A DNA stretch of 56,755 nucleotides from Candidatus Kapaibacterium sp. (GTDB taxonomy: Bacteria; Bacteroidota; Ignavibacteria; Kapaibacteriales; UBA4661). The notes beneath the pieces are model-generated. The model was not told where the DNA came from. It ran no database searches and saw only the letters and a program-made list of their open reading frames with translations. Both the position numbers and the translations under genes were made by a program. Location: assembly GCA_004292595.1 (NCBI GenBank), contig RDXM01000092.1, forward strand, positions 1 through 56,755, given 5' to 3'. Position 1 is the stretch's first letter, and every line of letters begins with the position of its first letter. This document shows positions 8,012 to 15,927 of the stretch, piece by piece.

Positions 8012-9022
8012 TCACGCATCCAGAAGAATTTCCGTGCGCTCGCGGGCAGAAACGTAGAGCGAATCAATTATCCGCATACGGTGGACAGCTTCGGCAGCCG
8101 TTGATGCAATCGGGACAATTCCTTGCACGGCATTGACAAAATGCTGCAATTCATTTTGATAAGATTTCTGGTACAAGCTCGCTTTGGAGCGGGTTGCATC
8201 GGGTGTTTCGGTGCTGATAAATTCATTTCCTTGACGGCGAATAATTTTCAGCGGATTCACGTACGCGCTGCCTTTTTCGCCGAAGAAGTTGCAGTAATAC
8301 AGCTCTTCGGGGCGTTGGAGCGTCCAGCTTGTTTCAAAAATTGCGACCGTATCATCAGCAAAATTGAGAAAGCCCGTTACGAAATCTTCCACGTTTTTTG
8401 TTTGATGCTTTTGCATGACAGCCCGCACAGAATGGACTTTTGGGAAGCCCGTCAGCCAGAGCATGAGGTCAATGAGAACAATGCCTAAATCCAGCATCAC
8501 GCCGCCGCCCGAAATATCTGCCTGCGCAAGCCATTTCTGCTCGCTGGAGCGTTGCTTGAGCCAGCCAGATTTGATGTATTGAAACTTGCCCAATTCCCCG
8601 CGCTCAATAATGCTTTTGAGCGTGATGGTATCGGGGCGAAAGCGGTGATTCATTGCCACCATGACCTTGCGCCCAAGCCGTGTGGCGGTTTCGTCAATCA
8701 TCGCGGCTTCCTGCCATGAGCGGGCGAGCGGCTTTTCGATGAGCGCGTCTTTGCCTGCTTCCAAGCATTGCACCGCGACTTCGTAGTGAGAACCAGTGCT
8801 GGTGCAAATATCAACGGCATCAATGCCATCAATCTTCAGAAGATCGCCGACATTGGTGCAAAAGTGCTTCACGCCGTACTTTTCCGCCAGCATTTTCGCC
8901 GTTGTTTTGTTGCGGTCGCAAATAGCCACAACCTCCGCGCCTGCAAGTTTCGATAAAATTGGCAAATGGATACTTTGCCCGATATTTCCTGCACCAATAA
9001 GCGCAATGCCTGTTTTTTTCAT
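8012..9022 (-). CDS. Gfo/Idh/MocA-family NAD(P)-dependent oxidoreductase
   Basis: About 336 residues. The N-terminal Rossmann nucleotide-binding motif is IALIGAGNIGQSIHLPIL, followed by the family lysine motif EKPLARSWQEA and the C-terminal alpha/beta substrate domain (GGGVMLDLGIVLIDLMLWL, the usual DxGxHxxD region in altered form). Members act on sugars, inositols or cofactor-linked substrates such as UDP-sugars. The substrate cannot be told from sequence. The sugar-modification genes at 9.7-11.4 kb are on the other strand, so a shared pathway is only a suggestion. ATG 9022 directly precedes MKKTGIAL; the upstream TTG-like extension has no family similarity. Confidence 0.88.
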   Translation of the reverse strand: MKKTGIALIGAGNIGQSIHLPILSKLAGAEVVAICDRNKTTAKMLAEKYGVKHFCTNVGDLLKIDGIDAVDICTSTGSHYEVAVQCLEAGKDALIEKPLARSWQEAAMIDETATRLGRKVMVAMNHRFRPDTITLKSIIERGELGKFQYIKSGWLKQRSSEQKWLAQADISGGGVMLDLGIVLIDLMLWLTGFPKVHSVRAVMQKHQTKNVEDFVTGFLNFADDTVAIFETSWTLQRPEELYYCNFFGEKGSAYVNPLKIIRRQGNEFISTETPDATRSKASLYQKSYQNELQHFVNAVQGIVPIASTAAEAVHRMRIIDSLYVSARERTEILLDA

Positions 9023-9289
9023 ACTACTTTTTCTAAAAAAATCCTCAAAATGATGCTGCAAAATTTATGCTTCTGTGCCGCTTCAATACTTGCGCTTGTA
9101 CGTTTTGCATTCCTCTTACGGCAACGTATGCACACGAACAAAAATTTTACAAAAATAGAGAAAAATACGGGAGAGAAAAATACTTGTTTGCACGAGGCGA
9201 AACAGTTAGATTGCGGGGCGAAAAATCGTATAAAAAATCGCATTTAACTCATTTTTTTCATGGTTTTGTTTGAGAGCGCGGAGCTTGCT

Positions 9290-9598
9290 ATGACCTTACC
9301 AAACGACGACATTATCCTTGAGCTTTTGCCAGAATTTGTTCTGGACTGGCAACGGCAATTAGAGGCAGAATTTCACGAAATCCTTGACAAAAAAGACGAA
9401 CAACGGCTCTACCGCTTGGGTCATACCTTGAAAGGTTCGTGTTTGCAATTTGGCTTGGAAGAACCTGCAAAAATCGGTATTACCCTCATGGAGCATTCCA
9501 AAGTGCAGGACTGGGACGCGGCTCGTGCCATGTACGACCCCATTCGTGGCTACTTTGAAGAAGCAAAAACGTTGCTCAAAGCAAAAGGGCTGATGTAA
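9290..9598 (+). CDS. Orphan histidine phosphotransfer (HPt) domain protein
   Basis: A 102-residue helical protein with the HPt signature LGHTLKGSCLQFGLEEPAKIG; the His in GHTLKGS is the expected phospho-acceptor. Such free-standing proteins relay phosphate between a hybrid kinase and a response regulator. No hybrid kinase lies next to it. The CheA and CheY genes 20-28 kb downstream, or the kinase at 48-52 kb, are only candidates. ATG 9290 has GGAG 6-7 bases upstream; ATG 9260 would add ten residues and has no such site. Confidence 0.82.
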   Translation: MTLPNDDIILELLPEFVLDWQRQLEAEFHEILDKKDEQRLYRLGHTLKGSCLQFGLEEPAKIGITLMEHSKVQDWDAARAMYDPIRGYFEEAKTLLKAKGLM

Positions 9599-9640
9599 AG
9601 GATGAAGTATGAAATCTGAGGGATGAAGCTGGAAGGTGCG
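9598..9640. repeat. Intergenic GGATGAA/GAGGGATGAAG repeat (family A)
   Basis: A low-complexity purine-rich segment (GGATGAAGTATGAAATCTGA then GGGATGAAGCTG). Related copies, some inverted, are at 14516-14546, 20463-20497 and 21660-21702. All follow or separate genes. Confidence 0.6.
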
Positions 9641-9707
9641 TAAAAACAGGCTTTTGCTTTATCTGCATCCGTAATGAATGATGACCAAATGTAAATTTTG
9701 AACGAAT

Positions 9708-10430
9708 ATGATTTCTTCTCATGCAATCGTTGAAAGCTCTGAAATAGGCGCGAATACTCGCATTCAAGAGTTTGCCGTTGTTCGTGCTGGGGCAAAAATA
9801 GGCGCGAATGTCGTCATTCATCCGCACGTCGTCATTGGCGATGGTGTGGAAATTGGCGATGGTGTGGAAGTGTTTCCGGGTGCTGTAGTCGGCAAAGAAC
9901 CCAAAGGCGCGGGCGCACTGTCCAGAACACCAGTCTTTGAGCGGCTTGTACGGATTGGCAATAATTCTTCGATTGGTCCTCATGCCGTGATTTACTACGA
10001 TGTCCGCATTGGCGAAAATTCACTCATCGGCGACGGCGCGTCTATTCGTGAGCAATGCACGATTGGCAACAAAACCGTGATTGGACGGCAAGTGACGATT
10101 AACTACAACGTCCGCATCGGCAATGGTGTGAAAATTATGGATAATTCGTGGATGGCAGGAAATATGGACATCCGCGACGGCGCGTTTATTTCGGGCGGCG
10201 TGTTTACCTCGAATGATAACGAAATCGGCAAGCACGGATACAGCGATGCTCACGTGCTGGGACCGATTATCGAAGAAGGCGCGATGATTGGCGTTGGCGC
10301 GAAACTGCTGCCAAATATTGTGATTGGCAAAAACGCCGTTGTGGGCGCGGGTTCGGTTGTTACGAAGAGCGTGGAAGCGGAAACGGTTGTGATGGGCATT
10401 CCGGCGAAGTTTGTTCGTAAAATCTCGTAA
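9708..10430 (+). CDS. Left-handed beta-helix (hexapeptide repeat) acyltransferase
   Basis: 240 residues made almost entirely of hexapeptide turns of the (I/V/L)GxxxxI type (VVIGDGVEIGDGVEVFPGAV ... IGVGAKLLPNIVIGKNAVVG), ending with VVMGIPAKFVRKI. The fold is a trimeric LbH acetyl- or acyltransferase. The C-terminal GAGSVVTKSVEAETVVMGIP is the usual capping segment of sugar O- or N-acetyltransferases such as QdtC/FdtC. Two FdtA/QdtA-like genes follow within 60 bases, so it probably acylates a 3-amino-3,6-dideoxy sugar nucleotide. No matching aminotransferase gene is in the window. Confidence 0.85.
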   Translation: MISSHAIVESSEIGANTRIQEFAVVRAGAKIGANVVIHPHVVIGDGVEIGDGVEVFPGAVVGKEPKGAGALSRTPVFERLVRIGNNSSIGPHAVIYYDVRIGENSLIGDGASIREQCTIGNKTVIGRQVTINYNVRIGNGVKIMDNSWMAGNMDIRDGAFISGGVFTSNDNEIGKHGYSDAHVLGPIIEEGAMIGVGAKLLPNIVIGKNAVVGAGSVVTKSVEAETVVMGIPAKFVRKIS

Positions 10431-10484
10431 AACCTTCTACACTTTCAAGAATTATCCTTTCCTGAATTCCTCATTTTCCCTACC

Positions 10485-10910
10485 ATGAAAACGTCTCTTG
10501 CCGATTGCCGCATTATTGACCTCCCAAAAATCTCCGACCCCAGAGGAAATCTCACTTTCATCGAAGGCGAAGGGCGGCATATTCCCTTTGACATCAAGCG
10601 GGCGTATTGGATTTACGACGTGCCAGGCGGCGAAAAGCGGGGCGGTCATGCGTACAAGGAATTGCACGAATTCATTATCGCGCTCTCAGGCAGTTTCGAT
10701 GTTGTTTTGGATGATGGCAACGAGCGCAAAGTTTTTTCGCTCAATCGCTCGTATTTTGGGCTGTACGTGCCGAATATGGTCTGGCGGCAATTGGAAAACT
10801 TCTCGACCAATGGCGTTACGCTTATTCTCGCTTCAACGGCGTACAACCCTGATGATTACATCCGCGACTACGAACAGTTTACCAAAGAAAAAAGCTGGCA
10901 CAGCCGATGA
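10485..10910 (+). CDS. FdtA/QdtA-like (WxcM-like) sugar 3,4-ketoisomerase, copy 1
   Basis: 141 residues forming a cupin-like RmlC fold of the FdtA/QdtA family, which isomerises dTDP-4-keto-6-deoxyglucose to the 3-keto sugar. Family landmarks are GNLTFIEGEGRHIPFDIKR, YDVPGGEKRGGHAYKELHEF, GSFDVVLDDG and NRSYFGLYVPNMVW. The family HAH pair after RG is here HAY, so one of the two active-site histidines is replaced by tyrosine; the paralogue downstream keeps both. This copy may therefore have different activity. It lies 54 bases after the acyltransferase in the same direction, consistent with an operon. Confidence 0.85.
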   Translation: MKTSLADCRIIDLPKISDPRGNLTFIEGEGRHIPFDIKRAYWIYDVPGGEKRGGHAYKELHEFIIALSGSFDVVLDDGNERKVFSLNRSYFGLYVPNMVWRQLENFSTNGVTLILASTAYNPDDYIRDYEQFTKEKSWHSR

Positions 10911-10919
10911 AGGTCATAA

Positions 10920-11002
10920 GTGCTAAGTATTGAGTGTTGAATGCTTCGTGCATAATTCTTAAAAACCTATCACTTAAAACTTATCACTCAACACTGAATA
11001 CA
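10920..11002. repeat. Imperfect inverted repeat between the two ketoisomerase genes
   Basis: TATTGAGTGTTGAATGC near 10927 pairs with CACTCAACACTGAATA ending at 11001. It is an AT-rich low-complexity spacer; it could form a stem but has no terminator T-tract. Confidence 0.5.
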
Positions 11003-11434
11003 ATGAGCTATCGCACATCCACCATTCGTGATTGTAAAATCTTCGACTTGCCGCGTATTTACTACCGCGAGGGCAATCTTACGCCTATTGAAGGCGCAGC
11101 AGATATTCCCTTCGACATCAAGCGCACCTTTTACATTTACGACATTCCAGGCGGCGAAAACAGAGGCGCACACGCCCATATCGAATGTGAACAGTTTGTG
11201 GTGTGCATCATGGGCAGTTTTGATGTGGCAGTGGATGACGGCTACAGCCGCGATACCATCCATTTGAACCGCTCCTACAAGGGTTTGTACATTCCGCCGA
11301 TGATTTGGGCTTCAGAAATCAACTTCTCTTCAGGCTCAATTTGCCTCGTCTTTGCCTCCGACACCTACAAGGAAAGCGACTATTTCCGCGATTACACAAA
11401 GTTTTCCGCCGCCGTCAAAGAACGCGATTTGTGA
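11003..11434 (+). CDS. FdtA/QdtA-like (WxcM-like) sugar 3,4-ketoisomerase, copy 2
   Basis: 143 residues, a clear paralogue of the gene just upstream: shared PFDIKR, IPGGENRG, GSFDVAVDDG and NRSYKGLYIPPMIW. Here the HAH pair is intact (GAHAHIECEQF), so it is the likelier active TDP-4-oxo-6-deoxyglucose 3,4-oxoisomerase. ATG 11003 is chosen; the longer reading from 10934 translates the intergenic repeat. The pair suggests a tandem duplication followed by divergence. The pathway would supply 3-amino or 3-acylamino-dideoxy sugars for surface glycans; the aminotransferase is missing nearby. Confidence 0.86.
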   Translation: MSYRTSTIRDCKIFDLPRIYYREGNLTPIEGAADIPFDIKRTFYIYDIPGGENRGAHAHIECEQFVVCIMGSFDVAVDDGYSRDTIHLNRSYKGLYIPPMIWASEINFSSGSICLVFASDTYKESDYFRDYTKFSAAVKERDL

Positions 11435-11452
11435 TGGGTGTGCGATTTGCAA

Positions 11453-11484
11453 TTTGTAAAATGTACGTTCTTTTTTTATCTTTG
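11453..11484 (+). promoter_or_regulatory. Bacteroidetes-type promoter upstream of DUF3127 gene
   Basis: TTTG at 11453-11456 and TATCTTTG at 11477-11484 are separated by 20 bases, matching the -33 TTTG / -7 TAnnTTTG promoter of Bacteroidetes. The start codon follows 63 bases later. Confidence 0.55.
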
Positions 11485-11547
11485 CACCTTCACAGTGAAT
11501 TTTACTTTTCTACTCTCTTAACGTATTTATTCAAAAAGGATTAGTCC

Positions 11548-11931
11548 ATGTTGTACGAAGCGTTTGGCAAGCTCCACGCAATTTTTCCGGAGATGCAAGT
11601 AACCGAGAAATTCCGCAAGCGTGAATTTGTGTTGGAAATCGAAGACGGTAATTATCCGCAGCACGTAAAATTTCAGTTTACTCAGGATAAATGCTCTGCG
11701 CTGGAATCCTTCAGCAAAGGCGATAAAGTAAAGCTCGTCTTTGGTTTATCGGGGCGTGAATCAACAAACCGCGACGGAAACTTGGTCTATTACACCAATC
11801 TTTCGGCATGGAAATTAGAGCGCATTGACGAAGGTGGCGGCTCTGCACCCCAGCAATCACGCCGCACTGCCGCTCCGCAATCTGCTCCTGCAAGCAACAA
11901 TGCTGCTGAAGATGACGATATTCCGTTCTAA
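11548..11931 (+). CDS. DUF3127 OB-fold protein with SSB-like acidic tail
   Basis: 127 residues. The body (YEAFGKLHAIFPEMQVTEKF, KREFVLEIEDG, VKLVFGLSGRE, NLVYYTNLSAWKLERI) matches DUF3127, a single OB-fold-like domain common in Bacteroidetes. After a Gln/Ser/Ala-rich linker the chain ends in AAEDDDIPF, which is almost identical to the C-terminal tip of SSB that recruits DNA repair and replication proteins. The inference is a single-stranded nucleic-acid-binding protein or SSB paralogue. It stands alone, with its own promoter and a terminator directly downstream. Confidence 0.88.
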   Translation: MLYEAFGKLHAIFPEMQVTEKFRKREFVLEIEDGNYPQHVKFQFTQDKCSALESFSKGDKVKLVFGLSGRESTNRDGNLVYYTNLSAWKLERIDEGGGSAPQQSRRTAAPQSAPASNNAAEDDDIPF

Positions 11932-11972
11932 ACTGACATTTCAAATTTCCTCGTTGAAATAATGACCATTGC

Positions 11973-12015
11973 AAGGAAGCCCTACAAACAAGGTTTTGTG
12001 CGGCTTCCTTTTTTT
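11973..12015 (+). terminator. Rho-independent terminator
   Basis: AAGGAAGCC (11973-11981) pairs perfectly with GGCTTCCTT (12002-12010) and is followed by a run of T. It ends the DUF3127 transcript before murB. Confidence 0.85.
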
Positions 12016-12037
12016 ATTGACCAATTTTGAACCACGC

Positions 12038-13072
12038 ATGATTTTCCACCAACATTATTCCCTGAAGCCGCATAATTCCTTTGGTTTGGAGGTGTTTGCC
12101 GAACAGTTTGTGAGCATTTCGAGTGAAGAAGAATTGCGCGAAGTATTTCGCTCCAAACAGAGCGCAACACCAGTTTTTGTGCTAGGTGGCGGTAGCAACG
12201 TTCTCTTCACACAAAACGTCCAAGGTCTCGTCTGCAAAATTGCGCTCAAAGGAACGCGCGTTGTCCGTGAGACCGCAGAAACACTGGAGCTAGAGTGTGC
12301 GGCGGGCGAAGTTTGGGATGATATTGTGCGCTATGCGGTGGCACAGAACTGGGGCGGCATTGAGAATTTATCGCTTATTCCGGGCAGTATTGGTGCGGCT
12401 CCGGTGCAGAATATCGGTGCATATGGCGTAGAATTGAAAGATGTACTCGTCTCTGTGCAAGGAATGATGCGAGATACAGGCGAAATGCACACCCTGACGC
12501 AGGAAGAATGCGCCTTTGGCTACCGCGATAGTATTTTCAAACGCGAACTCAAAAACAAATGTGTCATCACCTCAGTAACGATGCGCCTTCGCAAGAATCC
12601 GACCGCAAACGACTTGCATACAAGTTATGGCGCGATTCGAGAAGAACTCACAAAACTCTTCCCCGAAACACCGCATGAATCCTACACCGTGCATCATGTA
12701 AGCGAGGCAGTACGCAGTATTCGTCGTTCTAAACTGCCCGACCCCGCCGTTTTGGGCAATGCTGGCAGTTTTTTCAAGAACCCCGAAGTTTCCCGCGAAG
12801 TGTACGAGCGTTTGTACGCGGAATATCCCGCAATGCCAGTATTTATGCTGGATTCAGGCTTGGTAAAAATTCCTGCTGCTTGGCTCATTGAGCAAACAGG
12901 CTGGAAAGGGCGCAGAGACGGCGATGCAGGAATGCACACGCAGCAAGCATTGGTGCTAGTGAACTATGGCAAGGCGACGGGACAAGATTTGGTACGGCTT
13001 TCAGAGCGTGTTCGTGCAGATGTTTTTGCGAAATTTTCTCTTCAGCTTGAAACGGAAGTGAATATTCTTTGA
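12038..13072 (+). CDS. murB: UDP-N-acetylenolpyruvoylglucosamine reductase (MurB, type I)
   Basis: 344 residues, the length of E. coli type I MurB. It reduces UDP-GlcNAc-enolpyruvate to UDP-MurNAc with FAD and NADPH, the second step of peptidoglycan precursor synthesis in the cytoplasm. Diagnostic stretches are VFVLGGGSNVLFT (FAD site), SLIPGSIGAAPVQNIGAYGV, GYRDSIFK (the serine acid of the active site lies in this segment), FFKNPEVS and AAWLIEQTGWKGRRDGDAGM. ATG 12038 gives the usual short N-terminus (MIFHQHYSLKPHNSFG); the upstream ATG 11969 would start in the terminator. The other mur genes are elsewhere. Confidence 0.96.
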   Translation: MIFHQHYSLKPHNSFGLEVFAEQFVSISSEEELREVFRSKQSATPVFVLGGGSNVLFTQNVQGLVCKIALKGTRVVRETAETLELECAAGEVWDDIVRYAVAQNWGGIENLSLIPGSIGAAPVQNIGAYGVELKDVLVSVQGMMRDTGEMHTLTQEECAFGYRDSIFKRELKNKCVITSVTMRLRKNPTANDLHTSYGAIREELTKLFPETPHESYTVHHVSEAVRSIRRSKLPDPAVLGNAGSFFKNPEVSREVYERLYAEYPAMPVFMLDSGLVKIPAAWLIEQTGWKGRRDGDAGMHTQQALVLVNYGKATGQDLVRLSERVRADVFAKFSLQLETEVNIL

Positions 13073-13089
13073 ACAACGCTCATGCTTTC

Positions 13090-13746
13090 TCAATGCCCAT
13101 GATACGGTTCATCGCCATCAAAATCGTAGCGATAAATGTCGTTGATGTCTTTATCGGGATGCAAAAGTACCATTTCGTTGAGCAAGCCTGTGTGCAAATC
13201 GTACACCCAGCCGTGAATGTAGGGAAAATGCTCATTGCGCCACGCTTTTTGCACAATGGAGGTTTCTGCGACGTTGCGGCATTGTTCAATAACATTGAGT
13301 TCTACCAAACGGCGGAAGCGTAACTGTTCATCGCCGATTGCCTCTAATTCCGCCGCGTGATAGCGATACACATCTTTAATGTAGCGAAGCCATTTATTAA
13401 GCAAGCCTAAGTTCTTGTGCGACATGGCATTCCACACACCGCCGCAGCCGTAATGCCCGCAAACAATGATGTGTTTAATGTGCAGATTCTCCACCGCATA
13501 CTGCAAAACGCCAAGAAAATTGAAATCCGTATGCACCACAACATTCGCAATATTGCGGTGGACAAACATATCGCCTTGCTCAGTTCCCGTAATATCCGTT
13601 GGCGGAACGCGACTATCGGCGCAGCCAATCCACAGAAATTCTGGCTTCTGTTCGGGATATGTGCGCTCAAAATAATCAGGCTTCACGGCAAGTTTTTCCT
13701 CTACCCATGCGCGATTGGACAACAGCAGTTTTTTGTACGATTCCAT
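13090..13746 (-). CDS. Beta-class carbonic anhydrase
   Basis: 218 residues. It hydrates CO2 to bicarbonate using a zinc ion. Ligands are visible: Cys in [10 protein letters not shown], with the Asp-Arg dyad in the same motif, then His and Cys in CGHYGCGGV. The region [12 protein letters not shown] is the family's conserved core. ATG 13746 is preceded by AAGGAGAAAAATC, a good Shine-Dalgarno and one of the few in this window. It converges on murB with a 17-base gap. Confidence 0.95.
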   Translation of the reverse strand: MESYKKLLLSNRAWVEEKLAVKPDYFERTYPEQKPEFLWIGCADSRVPPTDITGTEQGDMFVHRNIANVVVHTDFNFLGVLQYAVENLHIKHIIVCGHYGCGGVWNAMSHKNLGLLNKWLRYIKDVYRYHAAELEAIGDEQLRFRRLVELNVIEQCRNVAETSIVQKAWRNEHFPYIHGWVYDLHTGLLNEMVLLHPDKDINDIYRYDFDGDEPYHGH

Positions 13747-13842
13747 GATTTTTCTCCTTGAAGATAAAGATGTGAGCATCAAATGAAACATACCTGACGT
13801 GCGCAATATACCACAATTTGCAATTTGCAATGTTCCTTTTGC

Positions 13843-14526
13843 CTACTGCGTTCGTACAAAGAAAAACAATGCGACCATAATTCCAGCCGCCGCAATCACC
13901 AGAGCTGGCTCTACGACTTGCTTCCAGAAGTTTGGCGGCACCTCTGGCACATTTGCTTGCGTGAAGGCATATTGCTTGTTTTCAAGATTTGCCACAAAGC
14001 GGCGCGAAATGGTGTCGCGTGAGATTTCGCTCAGGCTTTGCAATTCTTGAATTGTGCCATATTTTGTTTCCAAATGTGCGTGAACGGTGCATGAAATCTC
14101 GCGTTGTAGCAAATCAACATTGCTCTGGCAAGTAGCGTAGCGCGTTGCAGCCTCTTCCATGCGCAAATGCAAGCAGTAATGCGGTGTGGCGGAATCGCTC
14201 ATGCGATACCGCTTTTTGCGCGGGAGTTGTGAGAATAGTGCTTGTTCTAGCATCCATGCGGCTTCGTGGCTGTTGGAGCGCAGACGAAGTGTATCGCGGA
14301 CGGCTGAGGAATCCGATACTTGCTGGATGAGATAGGCAGGAAAAAGCGGCGAGCGCAGTTGCTTGATGATTTGTAGCGCAATATTTTTGCTGATGAGACT
14401 ATCCAAAATTTCCAGATTGCGCTTCGGTAGTGCTGTTGCGGTGCGCTCTTGGGCGAAAAGAGGTATGCCGCAATGAAGAACTATTGCGCAAAAAATGACC
14501 GCCCATTTCCACGTTTCAGCCTTCAT
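13843..14526 (-). CDS. Exported protein of unknown function with C-terminal TM helix
   Basis: 227 residues, not recognised. There is a signal peptide (WKWAVIFCAIVLHCGIPLFAQ), then a helical, charged body with five or so cysteines (YCLHLRME, TCQSNVDLL, ISCTVHAHLE), and a single membrane helix at the end (PALVIAAAGIMVALFFFVRTQ) preceded by a proline-rich stretch. The likely topology is a periplasmic domain anchored by its C-terminus. The start ATG and first codons (MKAE) fall in a dispersed intergenic repeat that also occurs after ftsW. The spacing to purD is 20 bases, so it may be its operon partner. Confidence 0.6.
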   Translation of the reverse strand: MKAETWKWAVIFCAIVLHCGIPLFAQERTATALPKRNLEILDSLISKNIALQIIKQLRSPLFPAYLIQQVSDSSAVRDTLRLRSNSHEAAWMLEQALFSQLPRKKRYRMSDSATPHYCLHLRMEEAATRYATCQSNVDLLQREISCTVHAHLETKYGTIQELQSLSEISRDTISRRFVANLENKQYAFTQANVPEVPPNFWKQVVEPALVIAAAGIMVALFFFVRTQ

Positions 14527-14546
14527 ATTTCAGCCCTCCACCTTTC

Positions 14547-15854
14547 TTATTTACTCGTGTTCAAGCCTTTTTGACCAATATCGGTGCGATAGGTTTTTCC
14601 GCGAAAATGTATCTTGGAAACCGCTTCATAGCTTGCTGTGATAGCTTCTTGCAAATTCTCACCTCGCGCCGTTACGCCCAGCACACGCCCGCCGTTGGTG
14701 GTGAGTTTATCCTTGCCAGATTCATGGTGCAATGCTGTTCCTGCATGGAAAACAACCGCGCCTGTGGCTTCCGCATCAGCTATACCCATGATTTCATCGC
14801 CCTTGCGGACTTCTCCTGGATAACCACCCGCCGCCAAGACCACGCAACACGCCACGCCACGCGCCACATTCCGCACTGCGCTTGGGTCGAGATTGCCCAA
14901 TGCCGCGCTGTGCAAGAGTTTCGTGAGGTCGCCGTCGAACACACTACAAATAACTTGCGTTTCGGGGTCGCCAAAACGGGCGTTAAATTCCACCACGCGC
15001 GGATTTCCTTCGGCATCAATCATCAAACCCGCGTACAAGCAGCCGACAAACGGCATTCCTTCCTGCTTCATTGCTGCCAGCACGGGCGCAATGACGCGCT
15101 CTTCGGTGCGGCGCAAAATATCGGGCGTTACAAGCGGCGCAGGAGCGTACGCGCCCATTCCACCCGTGTTTTCGCCCGTGTCGCCCTCGCCAATGCGCTT
15201 GTGGTCTTGCGCCGAGGCGAGCGTGAGAAAGCGTTCTCCGTCAGAAATGGCGAAAAGAGAGGCTTCCTCGCCGTGCATAAACTCTTCGACAACGATATTA
15301 TGCCCTGCCGCACCAAATTTTCCATCAAACATTCCATCAAGCGCGGTGAGTGCTTCGCGGTGCGTTGTGGCAACGCTCACGCCCTTGCCCGCCGCCAAAC
15401 CATCAGCTTTAATCACGACGGGAAGCGCATGATTGGCAACATACTCACGCGCCGCCGCGTGTTCCTGTACGGAAAAACTACGGTACTGCGCCGTCGGAAT
15501 GCCGTGCTTCTGCATAAAATCTTTGGCAAATTTTTTGGAGGATTCCAACTGCGCCGCCAAGCGCGATGGTCCAAACACCGCGATATTCCGTGCGCGGAGG
15601 TCGTCTGCCAAGCCAGAAGCGAGCGGGGCTTCGGGACCGATTATCACCACATCAATCGCTGCCATTTCGCAAAATTCACACACTTCCGCATGGTGATTGG
15701 CGTTCAAGGCTTTTTCGCCAAGATGCGCTGCGTGGGCAAATTGAAAAATTCCTGGATTGCCAGGAGCCGCGTAGATTCTCGTGTCTGGGCTTTCTGCGCA
15801 TTTGCGGGCAAGCGCGTGTTCGCGTCCGCCAGAGCCGATAAGAAGGATGTTCAT
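14547..15854 (-). CDS. purD: Phosphoribosylamine-glycine ligase (PurD)
   Basis: 435 residues, full length. It ligates glycine to phosphoribosylamine with ATP to form GAR in purine synthesis. Landmarks: N-terminal MNILLIGSGGREHALARKCA, GPEAPLASGLADDLRA, the ATP-grasp segment PVVIKADGLAAGKGVSVA, VVEEFMHGEEASLFAISDG, TGGMGAYAP and the metal-binding VVEFNARFGDPETQ. No other pur genes are adjacent. It may be co-transcribed with the exported protein that follows it. Confidence 0.97.
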   Translation of the reverse strand: MNILLIGSGGREHALARKCAESPDTRIYAAPGNPGIFQFAHAAHLGEKALNANHHAEVCEFCEMAAIDVVIIGPEAPLASGLADDLRARNIAVFGPSRLAAQLESSKKFAKDFMQKHGIPTAQYRSFSVQEHAAAREYVANHALPVVIKADGLAAGKGVSVATTHREALTALDGMFDGKFGAAGHNIVVEEFMHGEEASLFAISDGERFLTLASAQDHKRIGEGDTGENTGGMGAYAPAPLVTPDILRRTEERVIAPVLAAMKQEGMPFVGCLYAGLMIDAEGNPRVVEFNARFGDPETQVICSVFDGDLTKLLHSAALGNLDPSAVRNVARGVACCVVLAAGGYPGEVRKGDEIMGIADAEATGAVVFHAGTALHHESGKDKLTTNGGRVLGVTARGENLQEAITASYEAVSKIHFRGKTYRTDIGQKGLNTSK

Positions 15855-15884
15855 GGAAGAATAATGAGGTTGTTTTCTGGGAAG

Positions 15885-15917
15885 CCCGTTCTACCGCTCA
15901 CGAAACGGTAGGACGGG
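15885..15917. repeat. REP-like hairpin (family B), copy 1
   Basis: CCCGTTCTACCG (15885-15896) pairs with CGGTAGGACGGG (15906-15917), with one G-T pair, and is followed by AAGAG. A near-identical hairpin is at 20421-20452. It lies downstream of the chemoreceptor gene on the minus strand. Confidence 0.8.
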
Positions 15918-15927
15918 AAGAGTGCCT

